DNA of 64,000 nt, from NCBI GenBank assembly GCA_002294185.1, contig DBFD01000046.1:1-64000 (forward strand). Direction: 5' to 3'. Below, one piece after another: positions 8,981-18,417 of the stretch. The translations under genes and the position numbers were made by a program. Numbering within the stretch: position 1 is the stretch's first letter; each line of letters begins with the position of its first letter. The notes below the pieces were generated by a model that was not told where the DNA came from, did not search any database, and worked only from the letters and a program-made list of their open reading frames with translations. The stretch is from Paracoccus sp. UBA889 (lineage in GTDB: Bacteria > Pseudomonadota > Alphaproteobacteria > Rhodobacterales > Rhodobacteraceae).

Positions 8981-9895
8981 TTAGCCGCCGGTCGCGCGCA
9001 GCGCAGTCCAGGCGGCGCGGAGACCGTTCAGCGTCATCTCTTCGGCATCCGCCCGGTGCGGGGCCGCGCCCTGCGCAAGCAGCGCCTCGGCATAGGCATC
9101 GCCCGGCGAATCCGATGCGACGATCGCCACGTCCTGACCCAGCCAATAGGGCCGGGCGGCGGCAAGTTCGATCCCGATCAGCAGACCGGACAGACGTGAT
9201 CGCGCGACAACCGGCGCCAGCCCCGTCAGCAGGGATTGCGCCCGCAGCGAGAACAGGTCCGAGGCAATCGCCGCCGGCCGCGACATGGCATGGGCGACCG
9301 CATCCGCGAAGGCGCCCGAATCGTGGCCGGCGGAGCCGACGGAATGGCGCAGCACCGAATGTCGCGACAGCAGCGCGAAGATTTCGCCGGTCATGAAGCT
9401 GCGAAAGCTGACGACCTCGCCGGCGCTGACATGAACCCATTTGCTATGCGTGCCGGGCAGGCACAACACGCCGTCGAAACCGGGATGGGCGGCAAGATAG
9501 CCCGCGATCTGGGTTTCTTCCCCGCGCATCACGTCGGCAGGGCCGGCCTGGGACAGGCCGGGCAGGATGAATACCCGCAGGCGCGGATCGCCGGGCGAGG
9601 GTCGCGCCGCGTCGGCGATCGTGCCGGGCGGGCAGGGAACCGCGCGATAGGGCGCCTCGACCCAGCCTTGCCGGGCACCGGCCATGCCGCAGCAGATGAC
9701 CGGGACCCGGCTTGCGGCCGGCAGCGACGATCCGATCAGGCCCAGCAATGTGGATTCGTAGTCGCCCGGCCCGATCTGGCCCATGCCGCTGTCGCTGCGG
9801 ATACGATCCAGCACCCGGCCCTGGCCGTCCATGGTCCAGACCCGCAGATGCGTGGTTCCCCAATCTGCGGCGATCCAGTCAGGCATGGGCATCAT
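8981..9895 (-). CDS. dgoK: 2-dehydro-3-deoxygalactonokinase
   Basis: DgoK phosphorylates 2-dehydro-3-deoxygalactonate with ATP in the De Ley-Doudoroff galactose route. The N terminus IAADWGTTHLRVWTMD is the phosphate-1 loop of the family. GMGQI, CGMAGARQGW, GEETQIAG and LCLPGTHSKWV follow in the usual order, and the length (about 304 residues) is normal. Its partner aldolase (dgoA) is not in the window. Several clustered ATGs are possible starts; a GGAG lies just before 9893-9895, and the frame is open to 9925. Confidence 0.88.
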   Translation of the reverse strand: MMPMPDWIAADWGTTHLRVWTMDGQGRVLDRIRSDSGMGQIGPGDYESTLLGLIGSSLPAASRVPVICCGMAGARQGWVEAPYRAVPCPPGTIADAARPSPGDPRLRVFILPGLSQAGPADVMRGEETQIAGYLAAHPGFDGVLCLPGTHSKWVHVSAGEVVSFRSFMTGEIFALLSRHSVLRHSVGSAGHDSGAFADAVAHAMSRPAAIASDLFSLRAQSLLTGLAPVVARSRLSGLLIGIELAAARPYWLGQDVAIVASDSPGDAYAEALLAQGAAPHRADAEEMTLNGLRAAWTALRATGG

Positions 9896-10004
9896 CGTCT
9901 CCGTCTCGGCAAGCGCGCGCAGCATGGCGATTTCGCCCGCCGCTGTCCAGAAAGCGCGGCGACACGCTTGAGAGGGCGGGATCTTTCATCTAGTCACGAT
10001 TTCC

Positions 10005-10817
10005 ATGCGAATCCTCTTTCTGGGCGATGTGATGGGCCGGAGCGGCCGGCGTGCGATCGGCGAAAGGCTGGCGCCGCTGCGGGAACGTCTGAAAGCCGAT
10101 CTGGTCGTGGTGAACGCCGAAAATGCCAGCGGCGGGCGCGGCGTCACGGCGGGCCATGCGCAATTGCTGCTGGATTCGGGCGCGGATTGTCTGACGCTGG
10201 GCGATCACGCCTTCGACCAGAAGGATTTGCTGAGCTATGTCGAACGCGAGCCGCGCATCATCCGGCCGCTGAACTATGCCCGAGAGGCGCCGGGGCGCGG
10301 TCACGCCGTGGTCGAGGACCGGCGCGGGCGCAAGGTTCTGGTCGCGCAGGCGCTTGGGCAGGTCTTCATGTCGCGGCCCTATGACGATCCGTTCTCGGCG
10401 CTGGACACGGTGCTGAGGGCGCATCCCCCGGGGGGCATGGTTTGCGCGGCCATCGTGGACATCCATGCCGAGGCGACCAGCGAAAAGATGGGAATAGGCC
10501 ATTTCTGCGACGGTCGCACAAGCCTTGTCGTGGGCACCCACACGCATGTTCCCACCGCCGACGCACAGATCCTGCCGCGCGGCACCGCCTATCAGTCGGA
10601 TGCCGGGATGTGCGGCGATTACGACAGCATCATCGGTATGGAGAAGACCGAACCCCTGCGCCGCTTCGTGACCGGCATGACGCGCGACCGCTTTTCCCCG
10701 GCCGAGGGCGAAGCCACGCTGTCGGGCGTTCTGGTCGCGACCGACGACCGCACCGGCCTTGCCACCGCGATCGAGCCGGTGCGCGAGGGCGGCCGGCTGA
10801 TGCAGACCCACCCCTAG
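10005..10817 (+). CDS. ymdB: YmdB-type metallophosphoesterase (TIGR00282 family)
   Basis: This 270-residue protein matches YmdB, a dimetal 2',3'-cyclic nucleotide phosphodiesterase that in Bacillus affects global gene expression. The metal ligands are visible in LFLGDVMG (Asp), VVVNAENASGGRG (Asn/Glu), LTLGDHAFDQ, VDIHAEATSEK and VVGTHTHVPTAD (His pairs). Length and motif order are complete. It stands alone, divergent from dgoK, and the start ATG follows closely after TTTCC. Confidence 0.9.
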   Translation: MRILFLGDVMGRSGRRAIGERLAPLRERLKADLVVVNAENASGGRGVTAGHAQLLLDSGADCLTLGDHAFDQKDLLSYVEREPRIIRPLNYAREAPGRGHAVVEDRRGRKVLVAQALGQVFMSRPYDDPFSALDTVLRAHPPGGMVCAAIVDIHAEATSEKMGIGHFCDGRTSLVVGTHTHVPTADAQILPRGTAYQSDAGMCGDYDSIIGMEKTEPLRRFVTGMTRDRFSPAEGEATLSGVLVATDDRTGLATAIEPVREGGRLMQTHP

Positions 10818-10873
10818 GCCCCCGATGTCGGCGCGACGGCACCGGTCCGCCCGCCGCGCGTGCCCGGAGCCGT

Positions 10874-12655
10874 TCACAGGGGCCAGACGATCAGCAGCAT
10901 GGGCACCGAGACCGCCATGACGATCACCTCCAGCGGCAGTCCCAGCCGCCAGTAATCGCCGAACCGGTAATCGCCCGGCCCCAGGATCAGCGTGTTGTTC
11001 TGATGCCCGATCGGCGTCAGAAAGGCGCAGGAGGCGGCGATCGAGATGCCCATCAGGAAAGCGTCGGGCTGCACGCTCAGCTGTTCGGCCAGGCGGATGC
11101 TGATCGGCGCGGCGATGATCGTGGTGGCGTTGTTGTTCAGCACTGCCGACAGCAGCATGGTGACGATCATCAGCAGGCTCAGCGCGATCCAGGCGGGATA
11201 GCCCTGGGTCAAGGCGACGATCCCGCCGGCGATCAGCGCGGTGCCGCCGGTCTGGTCCAGCGCCAGGCCCAGCGGGATCATCGCCCCCAGCAGCACGATG
11301 ACCGGCCAGTCCACATGGTCGTAAAGCTCGCCCACCGACAGCACGCCGAACAGGACATAGGCGATCACCACCACGCCAAGCGCGATCGGCATCGAGATCA
11401 CTCCGAAACTGGTGGCGATGACGGCGGCGGCGAAAAGCCCGACGGCGGTCAGCATGTGACCCTCGCGCTGGACCGGCAGGCTGCCGCCATCCAGGCGCAC
11501 CACGCCGGCCGACAGCAGCACCTCGTTGGTGCGGCTTTCGGGAACCAGCAGCAGCAGCATGTCGCCTGCCGCGATCTCTTGGCGGGGCAGGGCATCGCGC
11601 AGGGCGATGCCGCGCCGGCGCATCCCGATCAGAACGCTGTCATAGCGGTTGACGAGGCCGAAGGATTGCCCGGTCCGTCCGGAAATCGCCGCGCCGACCG
11701 GCACCAGGCATTCGATCAGATGCTGGCCCTCGGTGTCGGCGCGGGCGCGTGGCTCGATGCGGCCATCGGGAAAGGCCAGCTTGGCGATCGAGCGGTATTC
11801 GTCCAGCGCCGGCGGATCGCCCCGCAGCACCAGCACGTCCATGGGCTCGATCCCGTGATCCTCGATCCGGCCGCTGATCGTATGGCCGTGACGTGACACC
11901 CCGACGATGCGGATGCCGACCTCCTGTGCCTCGCGGCGCGCTTCGGCGACGGTCTTTCCGCGAACCGAACTGGTTTCGGTCACGACCATCTTCGCGATAT
12001 AGCGGCGCGGCCGCTCGGCGGTGGCGCCGCCGCGGCCTTCGCGGTGCCGGCCCGGAATCAGGCGCCAGCCGAACAGCGCGATGAAGGCGATGCCCGCCAG
12101 CGCCACCGCGCCGCCCACGGGAAGGAAGTCGAACATCCGATAGGGCTGTCCCAGGGCATCGGCGCGAAAGCTGGACACGATCAGGTTCGGCGGCGTGCCG
12201 ATCAGCGTCAGCATCCCGCCAAGGATGGTCGCGAAGGCCAGCGGCATCAGCGTCATCCCCGCCGCCCGGCCGGATTTGCGCGCCGCTTGCATGTCGATGG
12301 GCATCAGCATGGCCAGCGCCGCGATATTGTTCATGAAGCCGGACAGAAAGCCGCCGACGCCGCCGAACAGCGCGATATGGGCGGTCACGCCGCGGTCGCG
12401 CGCCGACAGAAGCCGCGTCAGCCGCGACACCGCACCGGAGCGGGTCAGGCCCGCGGTCGCCACCAGAACCAGTGCCACGATCAGCGTCGTCGGATTGCCG
12501 AAACCCGAAAACGCCATCTCCTGCGGCACCACGCCCAGAATCACCGCCGCCATCAGCCCGGCGAAAGCCACGATGTCGTGGCGCCAGCGTCCCCAGAACA
12601 TCAACACCATGATCGCGGCCAGCAGTGAAAACAGGACGATCTGCTGATAGGTCAT
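10874..12655 (-). CDS. SLC13-family permease with TrkA-C (RCK_C) domains
   Basis: A 593-residue inner-membrane transporter of the divalent anion:Na+ symporter group. N-terminal membrane helices carry [20 protein letters not shown] and the family motif [16 protein letters not shown] soluble central stretch (about residues 205-380) with [15 protein letters not shown] and VLIGMRRRG matches two TrkA-C ligand-binding modules. The C-terminal half ends with the second helix bundle ([32 protein letters not shown]). Likely substrates are sulfate, dicarboxylates or tricarboxylates; the sequence does not decide. A paralogue lies about 4 kb further on, in the same orientation. Confidence 0.88.
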   Translation of the reverse strand: MTYQQIVLFSLLAAIMVLMFWGRWRHDIVAFAGLMAAVILGVVPQEMAFSGFGNPTTLIVALVLVATAGLTRSGAVSRLTRLLSARDRGVTAHIALFGGVGGFLSGFMNNIAALAMLMPIDMQAARKSGRAAGMTLMPLAFATILGGMLTLIGTPPNLIVSSFRADALGQPYRMFDFLPVGGAVALAGIAFIALFGWRLIPGRHREGRGGATAERPRRYIAKMVVTETSSVRGKTVAEARREAQEVGIRIVGVSRHGHTISGRIEDHGIEPMDVLVLRGDPPALDEYRSIAKLAFPDGRIEPRARADTEGQHLIECLVPVGAAISGRTGQSFGLVNRYDSVLIGMRRRGIALRDALPRQEIAAGDMLLLLVPESRTNEVLLSAGVVRLDGGSLPVQREGHMLTAVGLFAAAVIATSFGVISMPIALGVVVIAYVLFGVLSVGELYDHVDWPVIVLLGAMIPLGLALDQTGGTALIAGGIVALTQGYPAWIALSLLMIVTMLLSAVLNNNATTIIAAPISIRLAEQLSVQPDAFLMGISIAASCAFLTPIGHQNNTLILGPGDYRFGDYWRLGLPLEVIVMAVSVPMLLIVWPL

Positions 12656-12808
12656 GTCACCCCCTCTGGCCGCCGTTTCCCGACGCGCCGCTGTTTCTGC
12701 GCGCTCAACGCCCGCGCCCCGCCGCCGGTTCGTCTTGCGATGGGGCGCGGTGCTGGACTAAAAGCGGCGCGATCCGGATTCTACCAGACATGCGAAGGAC
12801 GACCGACA

Positions 12809-13558
12809 ATGGCAGGTCATTCCAAATGGGCCAATATCCAGCATCGCAAGGGCCGGCAGGACGCCGCCCGCTCGAAGCTGTTCTCCAAGCTTTCCAAGGA
12901 AATCACCGTCGCCGCCAAGATGGGCGATCCCGACCCCGACAAGAACCCGCGGCTGCGGCTTGCGGTGAAGGAGGCCAAGGCGAATTCGGTTCCCAAGGAC
13001 GTGATCGACCGCGCGATCAGGAAATCGCAGGGCGGCGATGCCGACAATTACGAGGAAATCCGCTACGAGGGATACGGTCCCGACGGAATTGCACTGGTGG
13101 TCGAGGCGATGACCGACAACCGTAACCGCACCGCCTCGAATGTGCGCAGCTATTTCACCAAGTCGGGCGGTGATCTGGGCCAGACCGGCTCGGTCAGCTT
13201 CATGTTCGACCGGGTGGGAGAGATCATGTATCCGGCCTCGGTCGGCGATGCCGACAGGGTGATGCTGGCCGCGATCGAGGCCGGGGCCGAGGATGTCGAA
13301 AGCGATGACGAGGGGCACTGGATCTACTGCACGGGAAATGACCTGAACGATGTCGCGACGGCGCTGGAAGCGGCCTTGGGCGAATCCGAGACGGCGAAGC
13401 TGATCTGGAAGCCGCAGGCACCGACCGAGATCGCCGATATGGAAACGGCACAGAAGCTGATGAAGCTGATCGAGACCCTGGAAGACGATGACGACGTGCA
13501 GAACGTCACCGGCAATTTCGATTTCTCCGATGAGGTGGCAACCCGGCTGGAGGGATGA
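12809..13558 (+). CDS. yebC: YebC/PmpR-family regulatory or translation factor
   Basis: The 249-residue product begins with [19 protein letters not shown], the near-invariant start of YebC/PmpR proteins, and continues with NIDRAIRK-like [26 protein letters not shown] and [14 protein letters not shown]. Members act as transcriptional regulators or as ribosome-associated factors that relieve stalling. The frame stays open upstream to 12740, but the conserved start fixes the ATG at 12809. It usually lies near ruvC; here it is followed by a repeat element. Confidence 0.95.
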   Translation: MAGHSKWANIQHRKGRQDAARSKLFSKLSKEITVAAKMGDPDPDKNPRLRLAVKEAKANSVPKDVIDRAIRKSQGGDADNYEEIRYEGYGPDGIALVVEAMTDNRNRTASNVRSYFTKSGGDLGQTGSVSFMFDRVGEIMYPASVGDADRVMLAAIEAGAEDVESDDEGHWIYCTGNDLNDVATALEAALGESETAKLIWKPQAPTEIADMETAQKLMKLIETLEDDDDVQNVTGNFDFSDEVATRLEG

Positions 13559-13705
13559 TTGCTGCGCCCGGCGGTGACGGCGACCGCCGTGGCCGGTGTC
13601 GGCGCGGATCGCCGGGGGGCATCCGGCGGTCCCTGGCAGGGTCGCTGGAAGGGGGCCGTGGTTCGCGCCCGTCATCCGCGCGCCCCAGGTGGCCTATGCG
13701 CCGGG

Positions 13706-13772
13706 CGCGCGCGCAACGCGCGCGCTGAGGCCCAGCGGCAGCGACCGGGGCGGGCCATGCCCGGCCCGGTCC
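13706..13772 (+). repeat. Two-hairpin intergenic repeat, copy 1
   Basis: The element consists of a GC-rich hairpin (GCGCGCGC/GCGCGCGC), then the 20-mer GCCCAGCGGCAGCGACCGGG at 13730-13749, then a second hairpin GGGCCATGCCCGGCCCG. The same 20-mer occurs at 53615-53634 (minus) and 55813-55832 (plus), each followed by a GGGC-xxx-GCCCGGCCCG hairpin. It resembles REP/BIME-like elements at gene 3' ends. Around it, 13559-13813 holds no gene that I can support. Confidence 0.75.
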
Positions 13773-13813
13773 CATTCCGGTCTCCGACCGGCCGGCTTTC
13801 ACAGGAACCTGCC

Positions 13814-14407
13814 ATGTTGTCTTTCGCCGCCGGACTGGGCACCGGGCTGTCCCTGATCCTCGCCATCGGTGCGCAGAACGCCTTCGTTCTGAAACAGGGA
13901 TTGCTGCGGCATCACGTCTTTGCCGTCTGCCTGTTCTGCGCGGTCTCGGATGCGCTGCTGATCGCCCTCGGCGTCGCCGGCATGACCAGTATCGCGCTGG
14001 CCGCGCCCTGGCTGCTGGTGGCGATGAAATGGGGCGGCGTGGCCTTCCTGATCGTCTATGGCGCGCGCTCTTTCGCGGCGGCGCTGCGCGGCGGCGAGGG
14101 TCTGCGCCCAGAAGGAAAACGGGCCTCGCTGACGGCGACCCTGGCCACGATCGCGGCGCTGACATGGCTCAATCCCCATGTCTGGCTGGATACGGTGGTG
14201 CTGCTGGGGGCGATTTCGGCGCAATGGCCCTCGGCCGTGGGGTTCGCCCTGGGTGCGATGACGGGGTCGGTGCTGTTCTTCTTCGGGCTGGGCTATGGCG
14301 CGCGGCTGCTGGTCCCGGTCTTCGCGCGGCCGTCCTCTTGGCGCTGGCTGGAGGCCGGGGTCGGCGTGGTGATGTGGGTCATCGCCCTTCGGCTGGCGCT
14401 TGGCTGA
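13814..14407 (+). CDS. LysE/ArgO-family amino acid exporter
   Basis: This 197-residue, mostly hydrophobic protein has the LysE-family opening GLSLILAIGAQNAFVLKQGL and the conserved ALTWLNPHVWLDTVVLLG in the middle. About six membrane helices can be drawn. The ArgO/LysE branch exports basic amino acids such as arginine and lysine. The ATG follows AGGAAC. Upstream reading through the repeat element gives an artificially long frame that I exclude. Confidence 0.9.
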   Translation: MLSFAAGLGTGLSLILAIGAQNAFVLKQGLLRHHVFAVCLFCAVSDALLIALGVAGMTSIALAAPWLLVAMKWGGVAFLIVYGARSFAAALRGGEGLRPEGKRASLTATLATIAALTWLNPHVWLDTVVLLGAISAQWPSAVGFALGAMTGSVLFFFGLGYGARLLVPVFARPSSWRWLEAGVGVVMWVIALRLALG

Positions 14408-14449
14408 TTGGGCCTTGCGCGAGGGCGTCAAACCCGGCAGTTGCAGGAT

Positions 14450-15358
14450 ATGCAAATTGACCGTGATACGCGCCGGGACCTGATCGGCATCGGCTGGATG
14501 CTGGCGACCGGGGCCTGTTTCGTCGCGGTCAACGGCATCGTGCGCGGCCTTGGCGGCGCGCTGCCGGCGCCTCAGGCAGCCTTCATTCGCTTCGTCTTCG
14601 GGCTGGTCTTTCTGGCGCCGGTGCTGGTCGGGGCCCTGCGGCAGGGATTTTCGGTTCCTGTCTGGCGCCTGTTCGCGCTGCGTGGCGGGCTGCACCTGAT
14701 GGCGGTGATCATGTGGTTCTACGCCATGTCCCGGATCACCGTGGCCGAGGCCACGGCCATCGGCTTTCTCAACCCGATCATGGTGACCATCGGTGCGGCG
14801 CTGTTTCTGGGCGAGACGCTGGCCGGCCGGCGGATCGCGGCCATCGCGGTAGCCTTTCTGGGCGCGCTGATCGTGCTGCGGCCTGGGCTGCGGCCGCTGG
14901 ATCCGGGCCATCTGTCGCAGGTCGGCGCAGCGGTGGCCTTCGGAACCTCCTATCTGCTGGCCAAACGGCTGTCGGGACAGGTGCCCGCCGCAACCGTCGT
15001 GGCGGTTCTGTCGCTGACCGTCTCGGTCGGGCTGGCGCCGATCGCCTGGGCGGTCTGGGTGCCGCCGACGCCGGGCCAGATCGGCTGGCTGGCGCTGGTC
15101 GCGGGGTTTGCCACGGCGGGCCATTACACGATGACCCGCGCCTTCGCCGCCGCGCCGCTGGCCGTCACCCAGCCCGTCACCTTCCTGCAACTGATCTGGG
15201 CCAGCCTGCTGGGCGTCTTCGTCTTCCACGAACCGCTGGACGGATGGGTGATTCTGGGTGGCGGGATGATGATCGGCGCGATCACCTATATCACCTGGCG
15301 CGAGGCGCAGCGTCGCGCCAGAACGCAGACGCCGCCCGTCAACGCCACCAAGGCCTGA
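14450..15358 (+). CDS. EamA/DMT-superfamily transporter
   Basis: A 302-residue protein with ten predicted membrane segments in two EamA repeats (GWMLATGACFVAVNG for the first, SQVGAAVAFGTSYLLAKRL for the second). The motif AVAEATAIGFLNPI-like VAEATAIGFLNPIMVTIGA is typical of drug/metabolite transporters near the first repeat end. It probably exports a metabolite. The ATG at 14450 has a close AGGA; an in-frame TTG at 14408, directly after lysE, is a possible alternative start. Confidence 0.87.
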   Translation: MQIDRDTRRDLIGIGWMLATGACFVAVNGIVRGLGGALPAPQAAFIRFVFGLVFLAPVLVGALRQGFSVPVWRLFALRGGLHLMAVIMWFYAMSRITVAEATAIGFLNPIMVTIGAALFLGETLAGRRIAAIAVAFLGALIVLRPGLRPLDPGHLSQVGAAVAFGTSYLLAKRLSGQVPAATVVAVLSLTVSVGLAPIAWAVWVPPTPGQIGWLALVAGFATAGHYTMTRAFAAAPLAVTQPVTFLQLIWASLLGVFVFHEPLDGWVILGGGMMIGAITYITWREAQRRARTQTPPVNATKA

Positions 15359-15361
15359 GGC

Positions 15362-15841
15362 TCAGGGCGTCTCGCAAAGACCCATCGCCTGTCCGAAACT
15401 CTGCCCGCTTTTCTCCAGCCTGCCTCCGTCGATGCGGATCGGCCGGTAGGGCGGTGTGTCCTGCACGCCGGGCTGGACCTGGGTCAGCCGGTAGCATCCG
15501 GTGAACACCGTCTTGCCGCCCGCCGTGTCGGTCGCCTCGATGGCGACGGGAACGCGGGAATGGATCGCGCCCGCGGTCCCCTCGGATCGCACCTCGCCTA
15601 TGCGCAGGGCGACGGTCCCGGTTCCCGTGTAGCCGTCGCGGAACGTCGCGTAGTCGGGCGCGCCGTCTTCGGCGAAATAGCTCCAGGCGCGGAGATATTC
15701 GTGCCGGTCGATGGCGTTGTAGAGCGAGGTGATCACGCGCGCAGGCGATGAGCGATCGTCGATGAACCGGTCCGCGGGCTTCGCGGCCAGAACCGGCGCG
15801 GCGATGGCGGCGACAAGGGCTGCGATCAGAAGACGGGTCAT
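15362..15841 (-). CDS. Secreted protein of unknown function
   Basis: The 159-residue product has a clear signal peptide (MTRLLIAALVAAIAAPVLAA) and should be periplasmic. The mature part (SPARVITSLYNAIDRHEYLRAWSYFAEDG, then VALRIGEVRSEGTAGAIHSRVPVAIEA and VFTGCYRLTQVQPGVQ) looks like an NTF2-like cone fold with repeated beta-strands. An AAAGGTT site precedes the ATG at 15839-15841. The gene is convergent with the EamA transporter, 3 bp apart. No function can be named. Confidence 0.75.
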   Translation of the reverse strand: MTRLLIAALVAAIAAPVLAAKPADRFIDDRSSPARVITSLYNAIDRHEYLRAWSYFAEDGAPDYATFRDGYTGTGTVALRIGEVRSEGTAGAIHSRVPVAIEATDTAGGKTVFTGCYRLTQVQPGVQDTPPYRPIRIDGGRLEKSGQSFGQAMGLCETP

Positions 15842-16028
15842 GACTGAACCTTTCGGCATCTGGAACAGCGGGTAAACCCGCCCCACGCCGGCGCCGTTCC
15901 GCCGCCGCACGAAGCCGGGAACGGACGTGATCGGACGCGGGGCCGACCGCATCCGCGCCGACTTGACCGCCCCCGCCAGACCCCGCTCTGACCCGAGGGG
16001 GCGCTCGACGGGGACGTTGGCGCGGTGT

Positions 16029-16253
16029 TCAGAAGCCGGAAACGCCCATGATCCGGCGGATCTCGCCGTCGCGGGTCAGGCCACGGGCCGCCAGTTCCGC
16101 GTCGCTGACGCGGTTCAGGCGTTCCAGCGCCTGCATCCGGGGATTGGCTTCGGCCAGTTGGACCATGAGCCGGCCGAAGGCTGCGAAGGGCGCCGCCAGC
16201 GCCGACAGGATTGCAGCCGGGGTCTTGCGGTCATTGATTGCGGTGGTGGCCAT
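16029..16253 (-). CDS. DUF1127 (YjiS-like) small protein
   Basis: A 74-residue protein whose C-terminal half, ALERLNRVSDAELAARGLTRDGEIRRIMG, is the DUF1127 signature (short helix, LxxLSDxxLxDIGL-like, then R). Members are small, abundant, stress-linked proteins in alphaproteobacteria, with roles in phosphate or RNA metabolism in some species. AAAGGAG lies 7 bases before the ATG. Two nested palindromes lie about 65-100 bp upstream, at 16318-16351, suggesting tight control. Confidence 0.85.
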   Translation of the reverse strand: MATTAINDRKTPAAILSALAAPFAAFGRLMVQLAEANPRMQALERLNRVSDAELAARGLTRDGEIRRIMGVSGF

Positions 16254-16317
16254 GTGGAAACTCCTTTGTCAGACAAAGCCGTTTCCTCCCTGCGACCAAG
16301 GTCGGATCTCGGGGCCG

Positions 16318-16351
16318 TTGACGCAACCGTCAATGCTGCATGGCAGCATTG
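16318..16351. promoter_or_regulatory. Two abutting palindromes upstream of the DUF1127 gene
   Basis: TTGACG-CAAC-CGTCAA (16318-16333) overlaps by 3 bases CAATGCTG-CATGG-CAGCATTG (16331-16351); both are perfect inverted repeats. On the minus strand the first also supplies a TTGACG -35-like box for the DUF1127 gene. Likely an operator/promoter, inferred from symmetry only. Confidence 0.5.
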
Positions 16352-16412
16352 CAAGTGCTTCAAGGGCTTGCGGCCTCCGATGGCGCGCGGCGCCGCCGGG
16401 TCCGGTTCGCCG

Positions 16413-18191
16413 TCAAAGCGGCCAGAAGATCGGGATCACCGCCGAGGCCGTCACCGCCATCAGCAGGTTCAGCGGCAGGCCCACGCGGATGAAATCCGAA
16501 AAGCGATAGCCGCCCGGCCCGTAGACCAGCGTGTTGGTCTGATAGCCGATCGGCGTCGCGAAACTGGCCGAAGCGCCCATCATCACCGCCACGACCAGCG
16601 GTCGCGGATCGACGCCGAGCTGCTGGCCCAGCGAGATCGCGACCGGCGTGACGATGACGGCGACGGCATTGTTCGTCACCGTCTCGGTCAGCGCCGTCGA
16701 CAGCATGTAGACGGCGAGGACCAGACCCCAGGGCGGGATGTCGGCCAGCCAGGGCGCCACGGAGCGAACGATCAGTTCCACCGCGCCGGAATTCTCGAGA
16801 CCCGTTCCCACCGCCAGCATGGCAAAGATCAGCGCCATCAGCCGGCCATCGACAAAGCCCAATGCCTCGTCGGCGTCGATGCAGCGCGTGCCCAGCACCA
16901 CGGCCACGCCGAGAAAGGCCAGCAACAGGATCGGCGCCACCTCGAAGGCCGACAGGATCACCACGGCGGCCAGGGTTGCGACCACGATCGGCGCGTGCCG
17001 GCGGCGATAGGCGCGATCCGAGGGGATGTTGACCTCGACCATCTCCATGTCGCTGGCCAGCCGCTGGATATCCTCGGTCGCGCCTTCCAGCAGCAGCGTA
17101 TCGCCGACACGCACGACCAGATCATCCAGCTGCCGGCCGATGTTCTGGCTTTTGCGATGGACGGCCAGCACATAGACGCCATAGCGCCGGCGCAGCCGCA
17201 TCGAGCCGAGGCTGCGCCCGACCATGCGGCAGCCGGGCGTGATCAGCACCTCGACGGTCGAGGTCTGGACGGAACTCAGCTTGTCCACCATGCGCAGATC
17301 CTTGTGGCCCTGAAGCCCCAGAACCTCGGACATGGGGGTGCGCAGGACAACACGGTCTCCGGCCTCGAGCCGGACCGAGGTCAGATCGCGCCGCAGCGAG
17401 GCATCGCCGCGCAGGACATCGATCACGCGGGCCGTGTCGCGGGTGAAGATGTCGATCTCGTCCAGCGCCTTGCCGATCACGGCGGAATCTTCGGGGATCG
17501 CGACCTCGGTGAAGAACTTCATCTTCGTGCGGCCCGACATCAGTTGCGACATCGAATCGCGGTCCGGCAGCAGGCGTGGGGCGAAGATCAGCAGATAGGT
17601 GATGCCCACGACCGCCATTGGCAGGCCGACCGGCGCGATCTCGAAGATCGAGAAGGGCGCCATTCCGGAATTGCGGGCCACGCCGTCCACCAGCAGGTTG
17701 GTCGAGGTGCCGATCATCGTCATCGTGCCGCCCAGGATCGACAGATAGGACAGCGGGATCAGCAGCTTCGAGGGGGATTTTCCCATTTCCTTCGCCAACT
17801 GCATGAAGATCGGCATCATCACCACGACCAGCGGCGTGTTGTTGACAAAGGCCGACATGGCGCAGACCAGGCAAGAGACAAGGCCCAGCGTCATCATCGG
17901 ACGCGCGCCCGCGTGGCGCGCCGCGCGCTGACCGATCCAGTCCAGCGCCCCGGTCCTGACCAGCCCGCCGACGATGATGAACATGAAGGCAATGGTCCAG
18001 GGCGCGGGGTTGGCCAGCACCTCGGCCGCGTCGTCCTTGCCCAGGATTCCAAGGCCCAGCAGCACCACCGCGCCCAGAATCGCGGTCACTTCGGGCGGGT
18101 AGGTTTCGCGGATGAACAGCGTCAACATGCCCGCGATGATCAGGATCGTGACGATCGCCGAGGCTGTTCCGGTCAGTTCAAATCCGAACAT
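16413..18191 (-). CDS. SLC13-family permease with TrkA-C domains (second copy)
   Basis: A 592-residue inner-membrane transporter built like the SLC13 permease at 10874-12655. Two helix bundles surround a soluble middle part with two TrkA-C modules (ITPGCRMVGRSLGSMRLRRRYGV; VVRVGDTLLLEGATEDIQRL). The signature GGTMTMIGTSTNLLVDGVA is in the first bundle and GYQTNTLVYGPGGYRFSDF in the second. The two copies differ across their whole length, so they are old paralogues, probably with different anion substrates. The 226 bp upstream to the next gene hold nothing I can name. Confidence 0.88.
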   Translation of the reverse strand: MFGFELTGTASAIVTILIIAGMLTLFIRETYPPEVTAILGAVVLLGLGILGKDDAAEVLANPAPWTIAFMFIIVGGLVRTGALDWIGQRAARHAGARPMMTLGLVSCLVCAMSAFVNNTPLVVVMMPIFMQLAKEMGKSPSKLLIPLSYLSILGGTMTMIGTSTNLLVDGVARNSGMAPFSIFEIAPVGLPMAVVGITYLLIFAPRLLPDRDSMSQLMSGRTKMKFFTEVAIPEDSAVIGKALDEIDIFTRDTARVIDVLRGDASLRRDLTSVRLEAGDRVVLRTPMSEVLGLQGHKDLRMVDKLSSVQTSTVEVLITPGCRMVGRSLGSMRLRRRYGVYVLAVHRKSQNIGRQLDDLVVRVGDTLLLEGATEDIQRLASDMEMVEVNIPSDRAYRRRHAPIVVATLAAVVILSAFEVAPILLLAFLGVAVVLGTRCIDADEALGFVDGRLMALIFAMLAVGTGLENSGAVELIVRSVAPWLADIPPWGLVLAVYMLSTALTETVTNNAVAVIVTPVAISLGQQLGVDPRPLVVAVMMGASASFATPIGYQTNTLVYGPGGYRFSDFIRVGLPLNLLMAVTASAVIPIFWPL

Positions 18192-18417
18192 TCATGTCTC
18201 GCATCCCGCACCGGGGAACCGGCCAGTCGGCGCATATTGATCCTATTCCGCGCCGTGCCGCAAGCGGGCCGTCGCGCGGCTGCCTGGATCGGCGCCGGTC
18301 AGGGTCGCGGGCGTCGCGGCGCCAGGCGGGCGGCCCGCGGGACCCTTCGCCGCCATCATCCGCCTGGCCCGGATCCGGCCTGCGGACGCCCTGGCGCGCT
18401 TCCGGCCCGGTGACCGA

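Noticed and set aside
7444..9396. A 650-codon rightward frame across the flavin reductase and dgoK
   Set aside because: It is antisense to two genes with clear motifs and shows shadow composition with no recognisable family.
15927..18413. An 828-codon rightward frame over the DUF1127 and SLC13 genes
   Set aside because: His/Gln/Arg/Asp-rich shadow of the leftward membrane-protein gene; no membrane segments or motifs.
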